A program made the translations under genes and the position numbers. From Pseudevernia furfuracea (lineage: Eukaryota > Ascomycota > Lecanoromycetes > Lecanorales > Parmeliaceae), in contig JAIUPT010000050.1 in the NCBI GenBank assembly GCA_022315425.1, positions 620,001-684,000 of the forward strand: 64,000 nt of DNA. Reading direction: 5' to 3'. Below the pieces are notes generated by a model that worked only from the letters and a program-made list of their open reading frames with translations, did no database searches and had not been told where the DNA came from. This document shows positions 51,689 through 63,132 of this stretch, piece by piece. Numbering within the stretch: position 1 is the stretch's first letter; every line of letters begins with the position of its first letter.

Positions 51689-53530
51689 ATGACTGCTTCA
51701 ACAGCAGGAGACGATTTTGACGATGAGGTTTTGCTGCACTCATGCCATCATATGACCACTCTGACCAAAACCTCCCAGGAGTTTATCGTTGATATTGATG
51801 GCATCCAAGCTCACGGTGTGCCTCACTCTCAATGAGCCACAGCGATCTAGTGCTCATCGACGGCAGGTGTCGGAGCAGCAGATATTACGAAGCTCAAGGT
51901 CAATGGCTATTACACTGTTGCTGTAGGCATCTTCAATGATCCTCACCGCAGGAGATCCAGTCTGCTGACACTATTGAGTCGGTCCACGCCGCCACACGCA
52001 AGACGCTTCTCAAGGTCAAAGGCTTCAGCGAGGTGAAGGTCGAGAGGATCAAGGAGGCTATTGCGAAGTTACAGGTCAGTCCTCACCTTTAATCGAGGTC
52101 GGCTACACCGTAGCCTTGTGGCTAGAAACATGCTGACCATACGTCTCGAACCAGCCTTCCGCATCCGGTTTCATCACAGCCGTTGAGCTCGGTCACAATA
52201 GGAAGAGAGTATGCAAGATCTCGACCGGAAGCAAGCAACTGGATTCTATCCTCGGAGGGCGAGTTGCCAGAGCCAGGCGTCGGGCTCCAAGCGGCTAACG
52301 GTGTGCCAGTGGATTCCAGAGCATGAGCATTAGTGAGGTATGGCAGCACCTCCAAGATTACCCCCTTCGCCGACTGCACTGAATTTATCCTCATCTAGGT
52401 CTATGGCGAGTTCAGTGAGCTTTTTGTGTGATGCATGAGCAATTCTCGGTCTGACAGAGCTTAAGGATGCGGAAAGACTCAGCTTTCGCACACAATGTCC
52501 GTTGTTGCTCAGGTACCGTTGAATTGTCCGCTCGACCAACATCTACATGAGCTAAAGAACTCCAGCTGCCGCCGGACATGGGAGGTGCGAATGGAAAGGT
52601 CGCCTATATCGGTACAGCCTAACATACATCCAGCCCTGATGATACTGTGCTAACCCTTGTTCTCTAATCAGACACTGAGGGTACTTTCAGACCCGAGAGG
52701 TACTTCTCTTCTCTATACGGGTTACAGCTACGAGTCTTACTCACCATTCCAGGATAGCACAAATCGCGGAGCGATTCGGAAGTAAACACCTCCCATCCTC
52801 TGCACCCCAAGAACTCTATTAAACCCACCCAGTGGATCCGGACCAAGCCCAAGAAAACATCGCCTACGCGCGCGCCCTCAACAGCGAGGTCCGTACATTT
52901 GGCCTTCTCTTCCCAAACCTCCCTCCATATCACTCCACAGCACCGTGCTAACTGTTCTCCATCACGCCAGCACCAACTCGAACTCTTAAACACGCTCTCC
53001 TCCTCCTTCGCCAGCAACGAATACCGCCTCCTCATAATCGACAGCATCATGGCCTGTTTCCGCGTCGACTATTGCGGCCGTGGCGAGCTGGCGGACAGGC
53101 AGCAGAAGTTGAACCAGTTCCTGTCGAAGCTGACGCACATGGCTGAGGAGTTCAACGTTTGCGTCCTGATGGTACGCCTACCTCTAGGGTCAGTCAGCAG
53201 GAAGATGGAGCGGAAGGCTGACGGTGACCGGACAGACGAACCAAGTCCAATCCGACCCTGGCGCCAATGCTCTCTTCGCCGGTGCAGACGGCCGTAAGCC
53301 TGTCGGCGGACATATCCTCGCCCACGCTTCGACCACGAGGGTTTTACTGAGGAAGGGGAGGGGTGAGGAGAGGGTGGCTAAGATTCAGGACTCGCCTGGT
53401 CAGTCATCACCCCTAGTCACCAAGAAGCAGATTCTCCTGACAGGTTCTGACTCCTTTTGCAGACTGTCCCGAGCGCGAAGCAACGTATGTGATCACGAGC
53501 GGTGGCATCAACGATCCAGAGAAGGCGTAA
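51689..53530 (+). CDS. dmc1: meiotic recombinase Dmc1 (RecA/Rad51 family), 15 exons
   Basis: Forms filaments on single-stranded DNA and performs interhomologue strand exchange in meiosis, so the lineage has a core sexual-cycle gene. Fifteen exons give 337 residues, the expected length: 51689-51727, 51779-51815, 51867-51922, 51979-52074, 52155-52258, 52310-52337, 52399-52414, 52466-52512, 52566-52611, 52672-52699, 52753-52781, 52833-52888, 52971-53171, 53236-53398 and 53463-53530. The helix-hairpin-helix region contains KTLLKVKGFSEVKVERIKEA. Walker A is GEFRCGKTQ (about 123-131, split between exons 7 and 8). Walker B is LLIID (Asp218). L1/L2 regions include MACFRVDYCGRGELADRQQK and NQVQSDPGA. 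The end is ATYVITSGGINDPEKA. Intron 5 (52259-52309) is GC-AG (GG|GCGAGT, branch GGCTAAC). All junctions keep frame, so despite its shredded look in single frames the gene is intact. Confidence 0.93.
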
Positions 53531-53729
53531 ACGCAGGAACTTGAGGACATCTGGCTGAAAAAGGAAGGAAGAATGTGCTTGAGCATACACCATTACATCG
53601 CTTCATCTTACGCATTTTGCAGTATGGCCGGCTTACAGCCAAATCGGTTTTTATAGAGAATTGGCTTAGCAATCACAACGTACGCTTCTTGTGGAATCAT
53701 CCCATTTGAACAAGCAAAAACCAGTGGCA

Positions 53730-55619
53730 TCACCCCCCAACGACGAATCTCGCCCCCATAACCACACCTCGCTCTCTAAACACACCTCCCCTCGCAGCCA
53801 CCATATTCCTGACGATACCACCCGGCGCGTATGTAATACCACAGTCCGCACTCAGAGCCGGGGTCACGAATCCGCGATCCAGAGCATCAGCATTCAGGTG
53901 CGTCGGTGCTCGTTCCCTGTTCGCACCAGGAGCTGGGGTTCGTTTCCTTCGCGGTGTCCGGAACTCGCCGGCCGCTTTCTCGTCTTGCGTACGCGGCGTA
54001 GACATCGCGCCAGAACTCGTAGCATGGTTGATAGGCGACGCCACTTTCAATGTCACAATCTTCGTCTGCGCAGGGGTATGGTCCCTCGTTAGCGGGGCAG
54101 AGCTGAGCGGTGAGCTACCCGCTGGTGACGCATAGGTAGCCCGTGTAGTCCGTGGGTTGTTCGTGAAAGTGGGGCTGTAGTTGGCTCTAGTTTTTAAGGC
54201 AGTGGCTGCAGCTATCGAGTCCATCTCCTCACAGAGGGTTTGCTTGGTGGTGAAGACATCATGATAATGGTTACGCTTTCTCCTGGCTGGTTTTTCCAAT
54301 GAAGGAGCCGGACATGTGCGCTCGTCTAATGGGGGAGCAGCCGAGGGACTGGTATTGGAGTTTGGAGCGGTACTCTGAGATGGTGTGAGAGTTAGAGGGG
54401 AGGTATTCGAATAATCGCCACTGAAACTAGCTTCTGCGATCGTTTCTGAACGCGGTTTTGGGGTTTCATATGGGCTGTCTGTCGTTTTTGGGACAACTTG
54501 TATTGGTGTACGATCCATAGATTGGTCTAGATTGATGGCTGTAAAGCCCTCGTTTCTGATTGGAGTCGGTTCGACGACGTACGGAGTGTCGGGGCCATTT
54601 TTGTTCCCCATGCCCCAAAAGACAACAACATCGAGGATACCAAACTTGGGACTGCCAGCTTTCTGCATATCCTCGACCTCATGTGGCATAGATTGCTGCG
54701 CTAGGCTCTCTAGATATTCGCCAATGACTGGGCGTTCCCCCTTTTCATCTCGCCCAATCTTGTCAGCTTCAGCCCCAAGGGCATCTGAAATGTCATTCCA
54801 TCTCTGCTGTGCGCCAGCATAGGCCACTTTACCACGTCGGTACTCTCTCAGACTTCCATCTGGGTTCTGACCGGAGGGAACAATGATCCAGGGTTTTTCA
54901 ATCAAACGCCCAATCCGGCTGCCAGTAAAACGCACAGTGTGCTCAGTCATGGTATAAGCTTCGCCAGAGTAGCGCCGCGGGACGTAATGAGAGCCGCAGA
55001 GCGCGCCGTTGAGGTAAACATCGATTTTGACATCATTCATTTCTATTCTCGAAGTCGCCCTATCCTTGGTACCGAAAAATGACGAGTTGGAGAGGAAGAC
55101 GGTGAGGCAAAGAGCATGGGGGGTCAAGGGTGGTTTGTAATTGGGATTAGGTTCCATATGGGCTGGTGAAGGATTAGAAAAGTAATAAGCCGGTAGGTAA
55201 CAACATAGTTGGAATGTCTTGCCATTATGACTCGTCGCGACACCAATCTTTGCTTCATCCAAATCAACAGCTGTGGAGTCGGACCCCCCTTCACCTTTTC
55301 CAGCCAACGACACCCTAGCCGGCCTTCTATTTCTTTTCTCCTTAGAATTCAAATCGAAAAAATTCTTGCCAGCATGAACCATGAAGAATGGCATATCCCT
55401 CTGCTTCCCAAGAAATCTTACATGGCTTCCATCATCAGTGTAAATTGGCGTCTCGGTCAGAGTCCCGTCTTTCGAACCTCTCGTGAACTCCTGAGCGACA
55501 TTTCGGATGGACTCGCTGGCCGCGAGACTTTGCTGTGTGCGTGGATTCGAGGTCGTTGCCCGGCCCAGTTCGGCAACAGAGAGCTGGACGGTTGTGTTCC
55601 GGCCGTAGAATGTTGGCAT
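53730..55619 (-). CDS. conserved-looking fungal protein of unknown function, 629 residues
   Basis: Single-exon frame from ATG 55619 (MPTFYGRNTTVQLSVAEL) to 53730. The first half (about 1-330) looks folded and beta-rich: FMVHAGKNFFDLNSKEKRN, ALCLTVFLSNSSFFG, MNDVKIDVYLNGALCGSHYV, TVRFTGSRIGRLIEKPWIIV and FGILDVVVFWGMG. The second half is disordered, rich in Pro, Ser and Thr with several SP/TP sites and basic patches (PARRKRNHYH, FRTPRRKRTPAPG), which could be a nuclear signal. There is no signal peptide, transmembrane helix or known catalytic motif. I do not recognise the family. It is a tail-to-tail neighbour of dmc1 with 199 bp between stops. Confidence 0.75.
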   Translation of the reverse strand: MPTFYGRNTTVQLSVAELGRATTSNPRTQQSLAASESIRNVAQEFTRGSKDGTLTETPIYTDDGSHVRFLGKQRDMPFFMVHAGKNFFDLNSKEKRNRRPARVSLAGKGEGGSDSTAVDLDEAKIGVATSHNGKTFQLCCYLPAYYFSNPSPAHMEPNPNYKPPLTPHALCLTVFLSNSSFFGTKDRATSRIEMNDVKIDVYLNGALCGSHYVPRRYSGEAYTMTEHTVRFTGSRIGRLIEKPWIIVPSGQNPDGSLREYRRGKVAYAGAQQRWNDISDALGAEADKIGRDEKGERPVIGEYLESLAQQSMPHEVEDMQKAGSPKFGILDVVVFWGMGNKNGPDTPYVVEPTPIRNEGFTAINLDQSMDRTPIQVVPKTTDSPYETPKPRSETIAEASFSGDYSNTSPLTLTPSQSTAPNSNTSPSAAPPLDERTCPAPSLEKPARRKRNHYHDVFTTKQTLCEEMDSIAAATALKTRANYSPTFTNNPRTTRATYASPAGSSPLSSAPLTRDHTPAQTKIVTLKVASPINHATSSGAMSTPRTQDEKAAGEFRTPRRKRTPAPGANRERAPTHLNADALDRGFVTPALSADCGITYAPGGIVRNMVAARGGVFRERGVVMGARFVVGG

Positions 55620-56049
55620 GATGCCGGTGCGTTGATGTATACAAAGGGAGGAAGAGATAGGAAGAAGACGACGGCGTTGGATTCGACGGTTGGAGTGTTA
55701 TGAAACTGCGTTGTAAAACATGGGTATTATGAAATTGTGTTGTAAAACACGGGAGGTCATGGATTGAGGTTCGATTGACATTTTGTGATGGCGACCTTGT
55801 TTACCACAAATTTGGAAGGAAGTCACGGCTATATTTTCGGTCCACTCACATATTGAAAGGTCTTCTTGTGCGGCATTTGGGCACATCGTTGGGGGAGCAA
55901 GCCAAATCTTGGGATTAGAAAATGGGAACATACCATCACGCGTGCACTGAAATCATGAAGAGCGCCCATGACTTCAGCGAGCATCTGCTCTAAGCTCTCC
56001 CTGACATGCACCAATTTCTATGCAGTTGAGCCAGCATCAATGAAAACAC
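55620..56049. other. intergenic
   Basis: 430 bp between two minus-strand genes. A near-direct repeat of 22-24 bp (TATGAAACTGCGTTGTAAAACATGGG / TATGAAATTGTGTTGTAAAACACGGG, about 55698 and 55728) lies just upstream of the 629-residue protein. Nothing else is seen. Confidence 0.5.
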
Positions 56050-56930
56050 TCAACTCAACCCTCCCATACCAGAAGTCTCCAACGACACTCCCAACTCCAC
56101 AATCGTCTTCTCATAAACCCTTGCAACCTCCATCTCCCAGCGTCCATGATTCCCATACACTTGGATTCCCTCCATAGCATCATCTTCGTCATCATCGCTC
56201 GTAAGATCATCCTCCGTATCACCATTAGATCGTGGTACACTTTCAGTATCAGTCACGCTCCCTCCCTTGCCTGCAACCTCTACCACGGCTACTCTTGTCC
56301 TCTCAACCAGTCCTCTCATCCTAACTTTCACCGTGGTGCTCAACTTTCCCCGGCCGCATTCAAATCCTGGTAACATCTCGCCAGTCTCAGCATTAGCACC
56401 TTGAAGTAAAGAATAAAAGGCGATGTCAAGCTTGTGAAGAAGATGGAAGGTTGGCCGTGGTGCGAACGGAAAGGGTGTGAGACAAGTGCAAGATGTCAAT
56501 GCGATGGTGAGGAGGTACGGCGTTTGAAGCGAAGCTAAAAGGGATTTTTGTCATAAGCAAAAGCCACATCTTGGGTCCAAGTGGCCTCCGTACGTGTACC
56601 AGACACCCAAATCACATCAATCACCCCCTCCAGATCCCTCGCCAGTTCTCCATAGCTCTCATAGCCTCTTCCCTGGATTCCAGACGTAGCCTCATCTTCG
56701 AAATCAGCATTGAACCTTTTCTCGTACCGCCGCGATATTCCAAGCAGCTTTCTGTCGACGTAGTCAATAAAGCTACTTTCTTTAGCACTTCCGGGCTTCA
56801 GCGGGGTAGATCGAGGCTGGGGCAAGACTGTGTTGCCAGCTGGCGGGGAACTGATAGACGAGGCTGGAGGCGATGGTAGTGTTGGCTGGAGGAAGCCTCC
56901 GGGACCTGGTGCTTCGGAGGCAGAGCTCAT
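56050..56930 (-). CDS. conserved hypothetical protein, 273 residues
   Basis: Exons 56594-56930 and 56050-56534, joined across a 59-bp intron (GTACGG...TTTTAG) so that VIWVSGT continues as PSLQTPYLLTIALTSCTCLT. The N-terminus is a Pro/Ser-rich tail. Residues about 50-220 look folded and helical: SFIDYVDRKLLGISRRYEKR, YESYGELARDLEGVIDVIWV and TFHLLHKLDIAFYSLLQG, then KVRMRGLVERTRVAVVEV. An acidic stretch (DTEDDLTSDDDEDDAMEG) and an amphipathic C-terminus (WEMEVARVYEKTIVELG) follow. It resembles a small conserved ascomycete protein often annotated as hypothetical near meiotic genes, but I cannot assign a function. No signal or membrane segment. Confidence 0.75.
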
Positions 56931-57326
56931 GGAGGAGGATGGTGAGGAGTGGGGTCAGCGTGCTTTGCCGTGGAAGCTCGCTGACAGAAAGGGAAGGTGA
57001 GGCGAGAACCAAGAGCAATGGATTCTGTCAGCAAAAAGAAACAGTTCTAAGCCGTGTCAAGGGTCTGCGTATGCGTATGCGTAAAAGAGACCGGGAAAGG
57101 CGGTTTGAACAAGGACCCCACCGCAGAATCATCTTACTTAATGGACAATGGCCTTGCGGTGCAAGGCAGCGAGTGTCACGAGACCAAAACGCAATGAATG
57201 TGTTTGCAATTAGTGCTTGCATAGGATCGCTGGCTAAGTGCTATGGACTCTGCCGCTTCGTAATGTTGTAGACGAGCCTCGCTGGAGGCTGCTAATTTGT
57301 CCCACCAACGCCTCAATTCTAATCCT
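56931..57326. other. intergenic
   Basis: 396 bp, upstream of the 273-residue protein and downstream of rtc3. No supported feature. Confidence 0.5.
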
Positions 57327-57815
57327 TCAATGAGCCGAACGAGTTCCCATGCTGTCATTTTTAGGCCCTTGACGCTCTCCCGTCTATGATATATGTCAGC
57401 TCTTATTTCTTCGTGCTGCAGAGCCTTCGCCATCTTGGCTTACCTCGGTGTGCTGAAGGACCCCAGTCTCTAGAATCTTGGTCATACATTCGTCCTCTTT
57501 GGATGTGCCAAATTCATTCTCCAAAGTTTGCTTGCTTACTTCATCGTACGCGTTCTGAGCCCCGTGCCTTAGAGAGAGTAGAGTATCAGTAACAGGTCTG
57601 GACCACGTTCTCGTGTGACACGTTTGGCGAAGACTGGAGAGGCTCCCTTACTTGTGAGTGACGAAGATCTTGAAGCCGCTAACCACCTGAGCTAGAGGGA
57701 TGGAACGGTCGCCCTTCCACTTCTTTACCGACTCAATGTCGTCAATGTAGATCACAAAGTCCTCCTCTTTGCCCTGGTAGTGGACCTTAGACTGGGAAGC
57801 GTTTCCACGAGGCAT
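57327..57815 (-). CDS. rtc3: SBDS-fold protein Rtc3
   Basis: Small protein with the N-terminal fold of the Shwachman-Bodian-Diamond (Sdo1) family. Yeast Rtc3 is linked to RNA metabolism and stress response. Exons 57652-57815, 57444-57567 and 57327-57383 (introns 84 and 60 bp) give 114 residues. It begins MPRGNASQSKVHYQGKEEDF, has IPLAQVVSGFKIFVTHKHGA across the first junction and KQTLENEFGTSKEDECMTKI, and ends RQGPKNDSMGTRSAH, the usual short polar tail. The size matches yeast Rtc3 (111 residues). Both splices are in phase. The third exon is supported because it supplies the expected RQGPKND ending. Confidence 0.88.
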
Positions 57816-58157
57816 TTCGAGAAATTGAACGAGTTTGAGTAAGCGTGATAGTTGGTGTGGTTGGTGAATGAGAAGGTATGATCGCTTGCTTTATGAGGGT
57901 TGTTGAAGCGTAAACTTTGAGGTGTTGTTTGCTACTCTACCCCAGCTTTGGAGCTTGTTTCTCTTGGTCATGCTTGGCCAGCCGCCAAGGACGACGTCAC
58001 GTGCCACTTATCTTGTATAGGCTAGACCACAAAGGGGCTAATGGTGACGGATGGGAGGATTGGATGGATTTATTTTCAAAAGATATGCATTGCTAATTGA
58101 TGTAATAGAGCATGCGGGACTAAGAATTGAAGAAACTCCAACGGCAGACTTTCCAAC
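57816..58157. other. intergenic
   Basis: 342 bp holding the rtc3 promoter and the RhoGEF 3' flank. No supported feature. Confidence 0.5.
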
Positions 58158-61100
58158 TTAATTGAGCCAATTCTTGATCCCTTCCCTCGAAAAAGCCATT
58201 AGGAGCGTCTTTGCTTTACGCAATTTTCCTTTCCCACGACCAGGCTCGCCAGAACCCTGGCTCGTACCTCCTGTTGATGCCGGAGAACCCTGACGAATGT
58301 TGCCTTTTTTCTGGCTCTTAGCTAGCTTCCCCTCTTTCACCGTGTTTTCCGTTGAAAGTCGTTCGATCCTTGCCCTGGTCAATTCTACGAGCGCTGAGGG
58401 AAAAAAGGGGGTTTCGTGGTCGCGTGGTGGGCTGGAAGCACCATCTGTTTGGATTATACGATGAAACTTGATATGACCAGGCCCTAGACCAGCGTCGGAC
58501 ATGCTTGCATAGCTGACCCTCCGCTGAACCTCAGTGTTCGCGGAGTCCGGGTTCTCGTTGACCGATTCCGGGCAAGGAGTGGAGTCATTCTCGGTAATGC
58601 TCATATAGGTGCTTACTGTCCTCTTGGTGGAAGTCGTCGTCATACTGGCTTTGCTGATTTTCCGCATCACGGAAGTCGCCGACCTTTGTATTAGGTATGA
58701 TCCTCTGTTGCCAGTCATACCAGGAAATGGCAAGCGATCCCGTGTCCACACATCGGACATGGCAGTCTCAATACGCTGTCGCTCAGCTCGCTTTGGGGCC
58801 AGGATAGGGATGCGGTGCGTCGAAAGCAAAGACTGGGAGCGACTGAGACACTCGGGTTCAGGCGCTGCAGATTCGCCACTTTCTTTGAGGGAAGTGGTTT
58901 TCTTGATAATGACCTGGTGCCCATTCCTGCGTGAATTGACAGTAGCTGCACGTTGAATAGATTGACGACGCGTAAGAGTCCCCGGTTGGCCAAAGACAAA
59001 GCCGACAGTCTTTATGTCGAGGGATAGCACAGACTGCCCAGAGGTTGGCAGCGATCCTCTCTCTATTTCGGCTTCACTGTCGCGGGATCGCTCATAAAGA
59101 TCGTTTCGCCATTGCTGTTCCTCTCGCGAGGTGCAAGCGCAAAAAATCATCTCATAAAGCTGCTGGTCGAACTCAAACATCATTTTCCAGGAAAATGGGG
59201 CGGTGTAACACTGGAGCCCTGAGCCTTGTGAGCTAACAATCGATGCTTTTCAGAATGCACGTTTTACTGACCCCTACCGTTGTCTGCATCAACTATCTGT
59301 ATGTCGCTGGTATTGATGATCGCGACTATTCTGAAGTTTGAGCTCTTTTGGGGGAATGCAAGCAGCATATGAGATTTGAATAATGCACAGAGCATGTACC
59401 CTCCGCGCAAGTCTCCACTATTCGACTCATATGCAGCGTAAAGAACTCCGCAAAGAGAAAAATGACCCATGACTCGAAGCGAAGCAGGCGATGGAGACTG
59501 TAAAGCCTCAGACTTAGCGGAAGGTAGGCGGATGCAGGTTACGTCGGGAGACTCACAGTATCTGGCAACACTAAAAGATCTTGAAGATGCCATGATCTCT
59601 GGATTTTGGCCTGCGTCTGCTGGTCATTGGTAGCCTTGTTGATCTCTTTGGCTGTCTCACGAAGCCGAAACAAAACCTTTTCGATCTCTGCGCTAAAATG
59701 TTGGCCATCGACCACAGGAGTATGTTTGTAGAGTTCAGCGAATAGGAGCGGATATCTGCAGACTCGTTGTATAGGCTGATGGGAACGAAGATCAGAATAG
59801 CTTTTGACGAAGAGGACCGCGTCTTTTACCTTGATTAACAGGTCTTCGTGGGTCAGGCCTTTTTTACTTCCCCCTAGACTTCCATATTGCGGAAAGAGTG
59901 AGTTGACCAAGCCTTCAATGCCTCGTTCATACGTGGACCAGTTTGGTATGATCTTCGAAAGCATCGCCATGTTCCGTAGCATAGACTCGTATTTGGCGCC
60001 GTACTCCTCGTATACAAAAAAGCGTCTGAGCTAGTTCACATAGACGGTTAGCTTAGATCTTTGGGCAATCTTTGGATGATGGAAACTCGTACCATACGCT
60101 CAAAAACTCTAGCAATTTCAGCAGCCTCCCCTGGCGTCGTCACCAGGGTTCTGTCCCTGTGGCTTCCGAACCAAGAGAAATCATTCACAAGCCGAGCTTT
60201 TCTGATGGCACTTTCACCGGATGATGCTTCTACGCTTTCAACGCTATACCAGCGTGGATGTTTTGACTGTTGCTGAGCAGCAGCGTCGGATTGCATGTGG
60301 GAATCCGGCATGAGAGTCTTCATCTCGAGTAGTATATCCTCGTGTAAGCGCAGCATATCTGCAACATTTTGCGAGATCTCCGGCTGTGTAGCTTGAGGGC
60401 CCTTTGGCGCGGAATCGAGCATGAAGAAGTAGACCTTAGAGTATTCTGTCAGCCTTCCCAAATCCCAACGTAGGTTTGTTGGCCACCAACGTGCAGTAGA
60501 ACCTTAAGATCCGCCACATAGCTTTCCTCAGAGCTAACCAGTTCTTCCAGTATTCGATGACGCTGTACTGCCCGACCCCTGGCAGCGTGTTCGACCACCC
60601 GTGCGGCTACTTGGTCGCCTTCCATAGATACTCTGCTAGCGGCGTTGGAAATTCTGCTGCCTCTATTACTTCTCAAAAGACGAGCCCGTGAAAAGATAGG
60701 AGATTGAGGCCTGGTTGTTGCAGATTGCAGTTTGACGGTAGCTGACTTGATAGCATTTCGGAGGCCTGAAGATGACCATGAAGATGCTTTTCGGTGTCCA
60801 TTGAGTCGTCTGCTCTGCGGCGAATCGATTTCAATCGGCTTTGATTCGTCAAAGTCGTCTAATATCCAGCGCTCTTGGCGAACAGTAAGGGAGTGCCTGC
60901 GCTTCGGTCCTTGCGTTCGCAAAGTGCCGATAAATCTTTTCAGGGGATTCTCGAATTTGAGAATATGCTCTGAATTTTTATTGAAGGATCTGGGGCCCGT
61001 CTCTTCTCGGCTTGCATTGCTTAGCAATCTGGGTGTGGACAGCATTTCTTGCTTCCTGATATCGAACGACAAGCCCCTATCTGCGTTATTATCAGCATCC

Positions 61101-61555
61101 TGCGCGGTATCGTGCCTGCTATAAAGGCTTTCTCCATAGCCGGAATTCAGGTCGATGTCTTCCAGTGGTCCTGCTTCCGCCAGTAGACTTGAGACCCTCT
61201 GCTCATGGGGTGGTGGTGGTGGGAGATCATTTTCCCAGCTAGATCTGTGCGAAGCTTGTTTGAATGTTGCTCTTATTGACGAGGAGTTGGTCGGATTTGG
61301 AGAAACCCTTGGTGATGGGTGTGATGAATTGCGCCTTGCCACTAGGTTTTCTTTTCCAACTCGGAGGCGAGCGGACGAATTTGATCTTAAGGAGCGTGCA
61401 GAGTCGGGAGAAGGTCTGTAGTTGGAAGCACGTTGAATAGTTCCCACGGACTGTTCAGAGGTCTTGGACTGCTGATCGCTAGGCACATTATGGCATGCAT
61501 TTCTCTGTACGGAGGGCGAGATCGTTGTAGGACTATGGAGTCGAAGACCGGACAT
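58158..61555 (-). CDS. Rho guanine-nucleotide exchange factor (DH-PH)
   Basis: Activates a Rho-family GTPase, so likely to steer polarity or wall signalling at the cortex. Exons 60491-61555, 60093-60434, 59557-60030, 59272-59497 and 58158-59218 (introns 53-62 bp) give 1055 residues. A disordered, basic N-terminus (about 1-320) is followed by the DH domain (about 325-625). Its conserved helices are RHRILEELVSSEESYVADLK, MLRNMAMLSKIIPNW, FVKSYSDLRSHQPIQRVCRY (with the QRVCRYPLLF core) and REINKATND-like KEINKATNDQQ. A PH-like domain (about 640-775) contains LCGVLYAAYESN, YMLCALFKSHMLLAF and DADNGRG. The C-terminal 280 residues are disordered and basic (KGKLRKAKTLLMAFSREGIK). No CNH domain is present, unlike Rom2. 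The acceptor of intron 3 (59498) was chosen over one 9 nt earlier because the branch spacing is better. Confidence 0.88.
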
Positions 61556-63132
61556 CGTGGAGGAGAAAGCTTACAAGGGTTCAATGCCAAGGGAATTCTA
61601 CCGGGAGGGTAGAGATGTTCTTCAGAATGATGCAAATTAAGCACTTCGTAAGTCACATGCAGGCGTAAAGAAGCAGAGAGGATAGACGAAATCATGGGAG
61701 AGTGGATGTTTTGAGTACAATCCGCGCTCGAAGTAGCTCTGGAAGCTAACATAGTCTCTGTACCGACATAGGAGTAAGAAAGCGCGATAGAGATGCCCGG
61801 AGAGAATGTCTCGCAAGGGGTACGAGTCCATTATGAAGGACGTTCTTGCAGAGAACAGATGGCCAGCTACTACCAGCAGCATTAAATCTCTGGCTTTGCA
61901 ACTGCTCATGTGTGCATCAAGCATTGGAGAAGGCGCTCGTTACACGTATTCTGAGAGGAGCTTATGAGTTACCCAAGACCGTCCCAAACATGAAGCGGAG
62001 ATTAGAGCTCGGGCATACCAAAATGTTGTGTATTCAATAATACAATCAGCATAAGAACGAGGGTGATACGAATGCCTGCAGCTTGCTCAAAAGCGATTGC
62101 CTTTAAAAAGTCACACGACCATTGGTACTTCTTCGGAGACGCCTTATCAAACCAATAATGAAGGAGTGCACTTCTCTCGCGTCTCCTTCCTCAACCACCA
62201 AACGGCGGTTATTTATTCCGAGTCACGTGAGAGGCATTAGGCCCAGCACAGCCTAGCCAAACTAGCGTGACCTTTGCTCTTTCCAATTCCACAACAGAAG
62301 GTCCAAGACACATCCGCCATCTTGAACACCCAACTTCTTCCCCACGCTGAAGCATTCTCCACCATCTCATTACACCTCATTCTCCACTCAAACCAATCGC
62401 AAGACTCAGCCAGCAGAGCCAAGTCCACACTTCGAGTCCTTGTCCAAACACTCACCAGGTAAGATCCTTTGCTTGTCTTCCCCATCGCCTGGCCTACCCC
62501 GTTTGTCCAAATGTGCCCTTGTGAAGACTCATCCCACCCGCCGGCGTTGCCGATACACAATGCCGCCAGTGAGCCTTTTGCCATCGCTGTGAATGGTTGG
62601 GGCCTGAATCGATGCGCGGAGGACAAGCGGTAGCCGGATGGCCCACCTTCACCTCACGGTTCTGCTTCGCCTGCCTTGCAAATTCATCCACTTCATCAGG
62701 TTTAGCCTGCTTTTGTGGCTCCTAGATTTCATGGCTCGAGAGCTGGCAAGCCACGAGGACATCAAATTTTTTAGTTCCAATACCGCACACCGTCATATTC
62801 GAGCACGCGAAGCACATCTGTGGAACCGGCTATCTGCCATTCCTCTCGACTACTTGCCATCGATCGCTGCTCACTCCGGCCCATTCCTGCCCCGAAACCC
62901 CGATGCTTCGCGTTCCTTCATAGCACAGTCTGAAGCACAGCTCAGCCAGATTTTGCCCATAGTCCTCTGTCCCTCTTCTCCCGGCGAGCCTCAGGAGGAC
63001 TTCAAGGACTTCAAAGATCTGTTGCGCGCTGGTCGTCAAGAGCTATCGTCATGTCGCAATCGTTCTTATACCGCTTGGGAGGAACAGGTCATTAACTCTG
63101 TGCCTCATTCTATAGAGAAAAAGCTCGTCAAA
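61556..63132. other. 5' flank of the RhoGEF and of 14-3-3, with a long open frame
   Basis: 1.6 kb between divergent starts. From 62638 a plus frame stays open for 165 codons straight into the 14-3-3 start (63133) with protein-like composition. An earlier plus frame (62274-62462) ends at a good donor (ACCAG|GTAAGA). These may be leader exons or an N-terminal extension (see findings). No RNA genes are seen. Confidence 0.45.

Noticed and set aside
51689..53530. dmc1 as a frameshifted pseudogene
   Set aside because: Every apparent frame break coincides with acceptable splice sites, and the 15-exon model gives a full-length protein with intact Walker motifs.
62237..62626. 129-codon minus frame upstream of 14-3-3
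   Set aside because: No recognisable content, no splice partners, and it overlaps plus-strand sequence that looks more like leader or coding.
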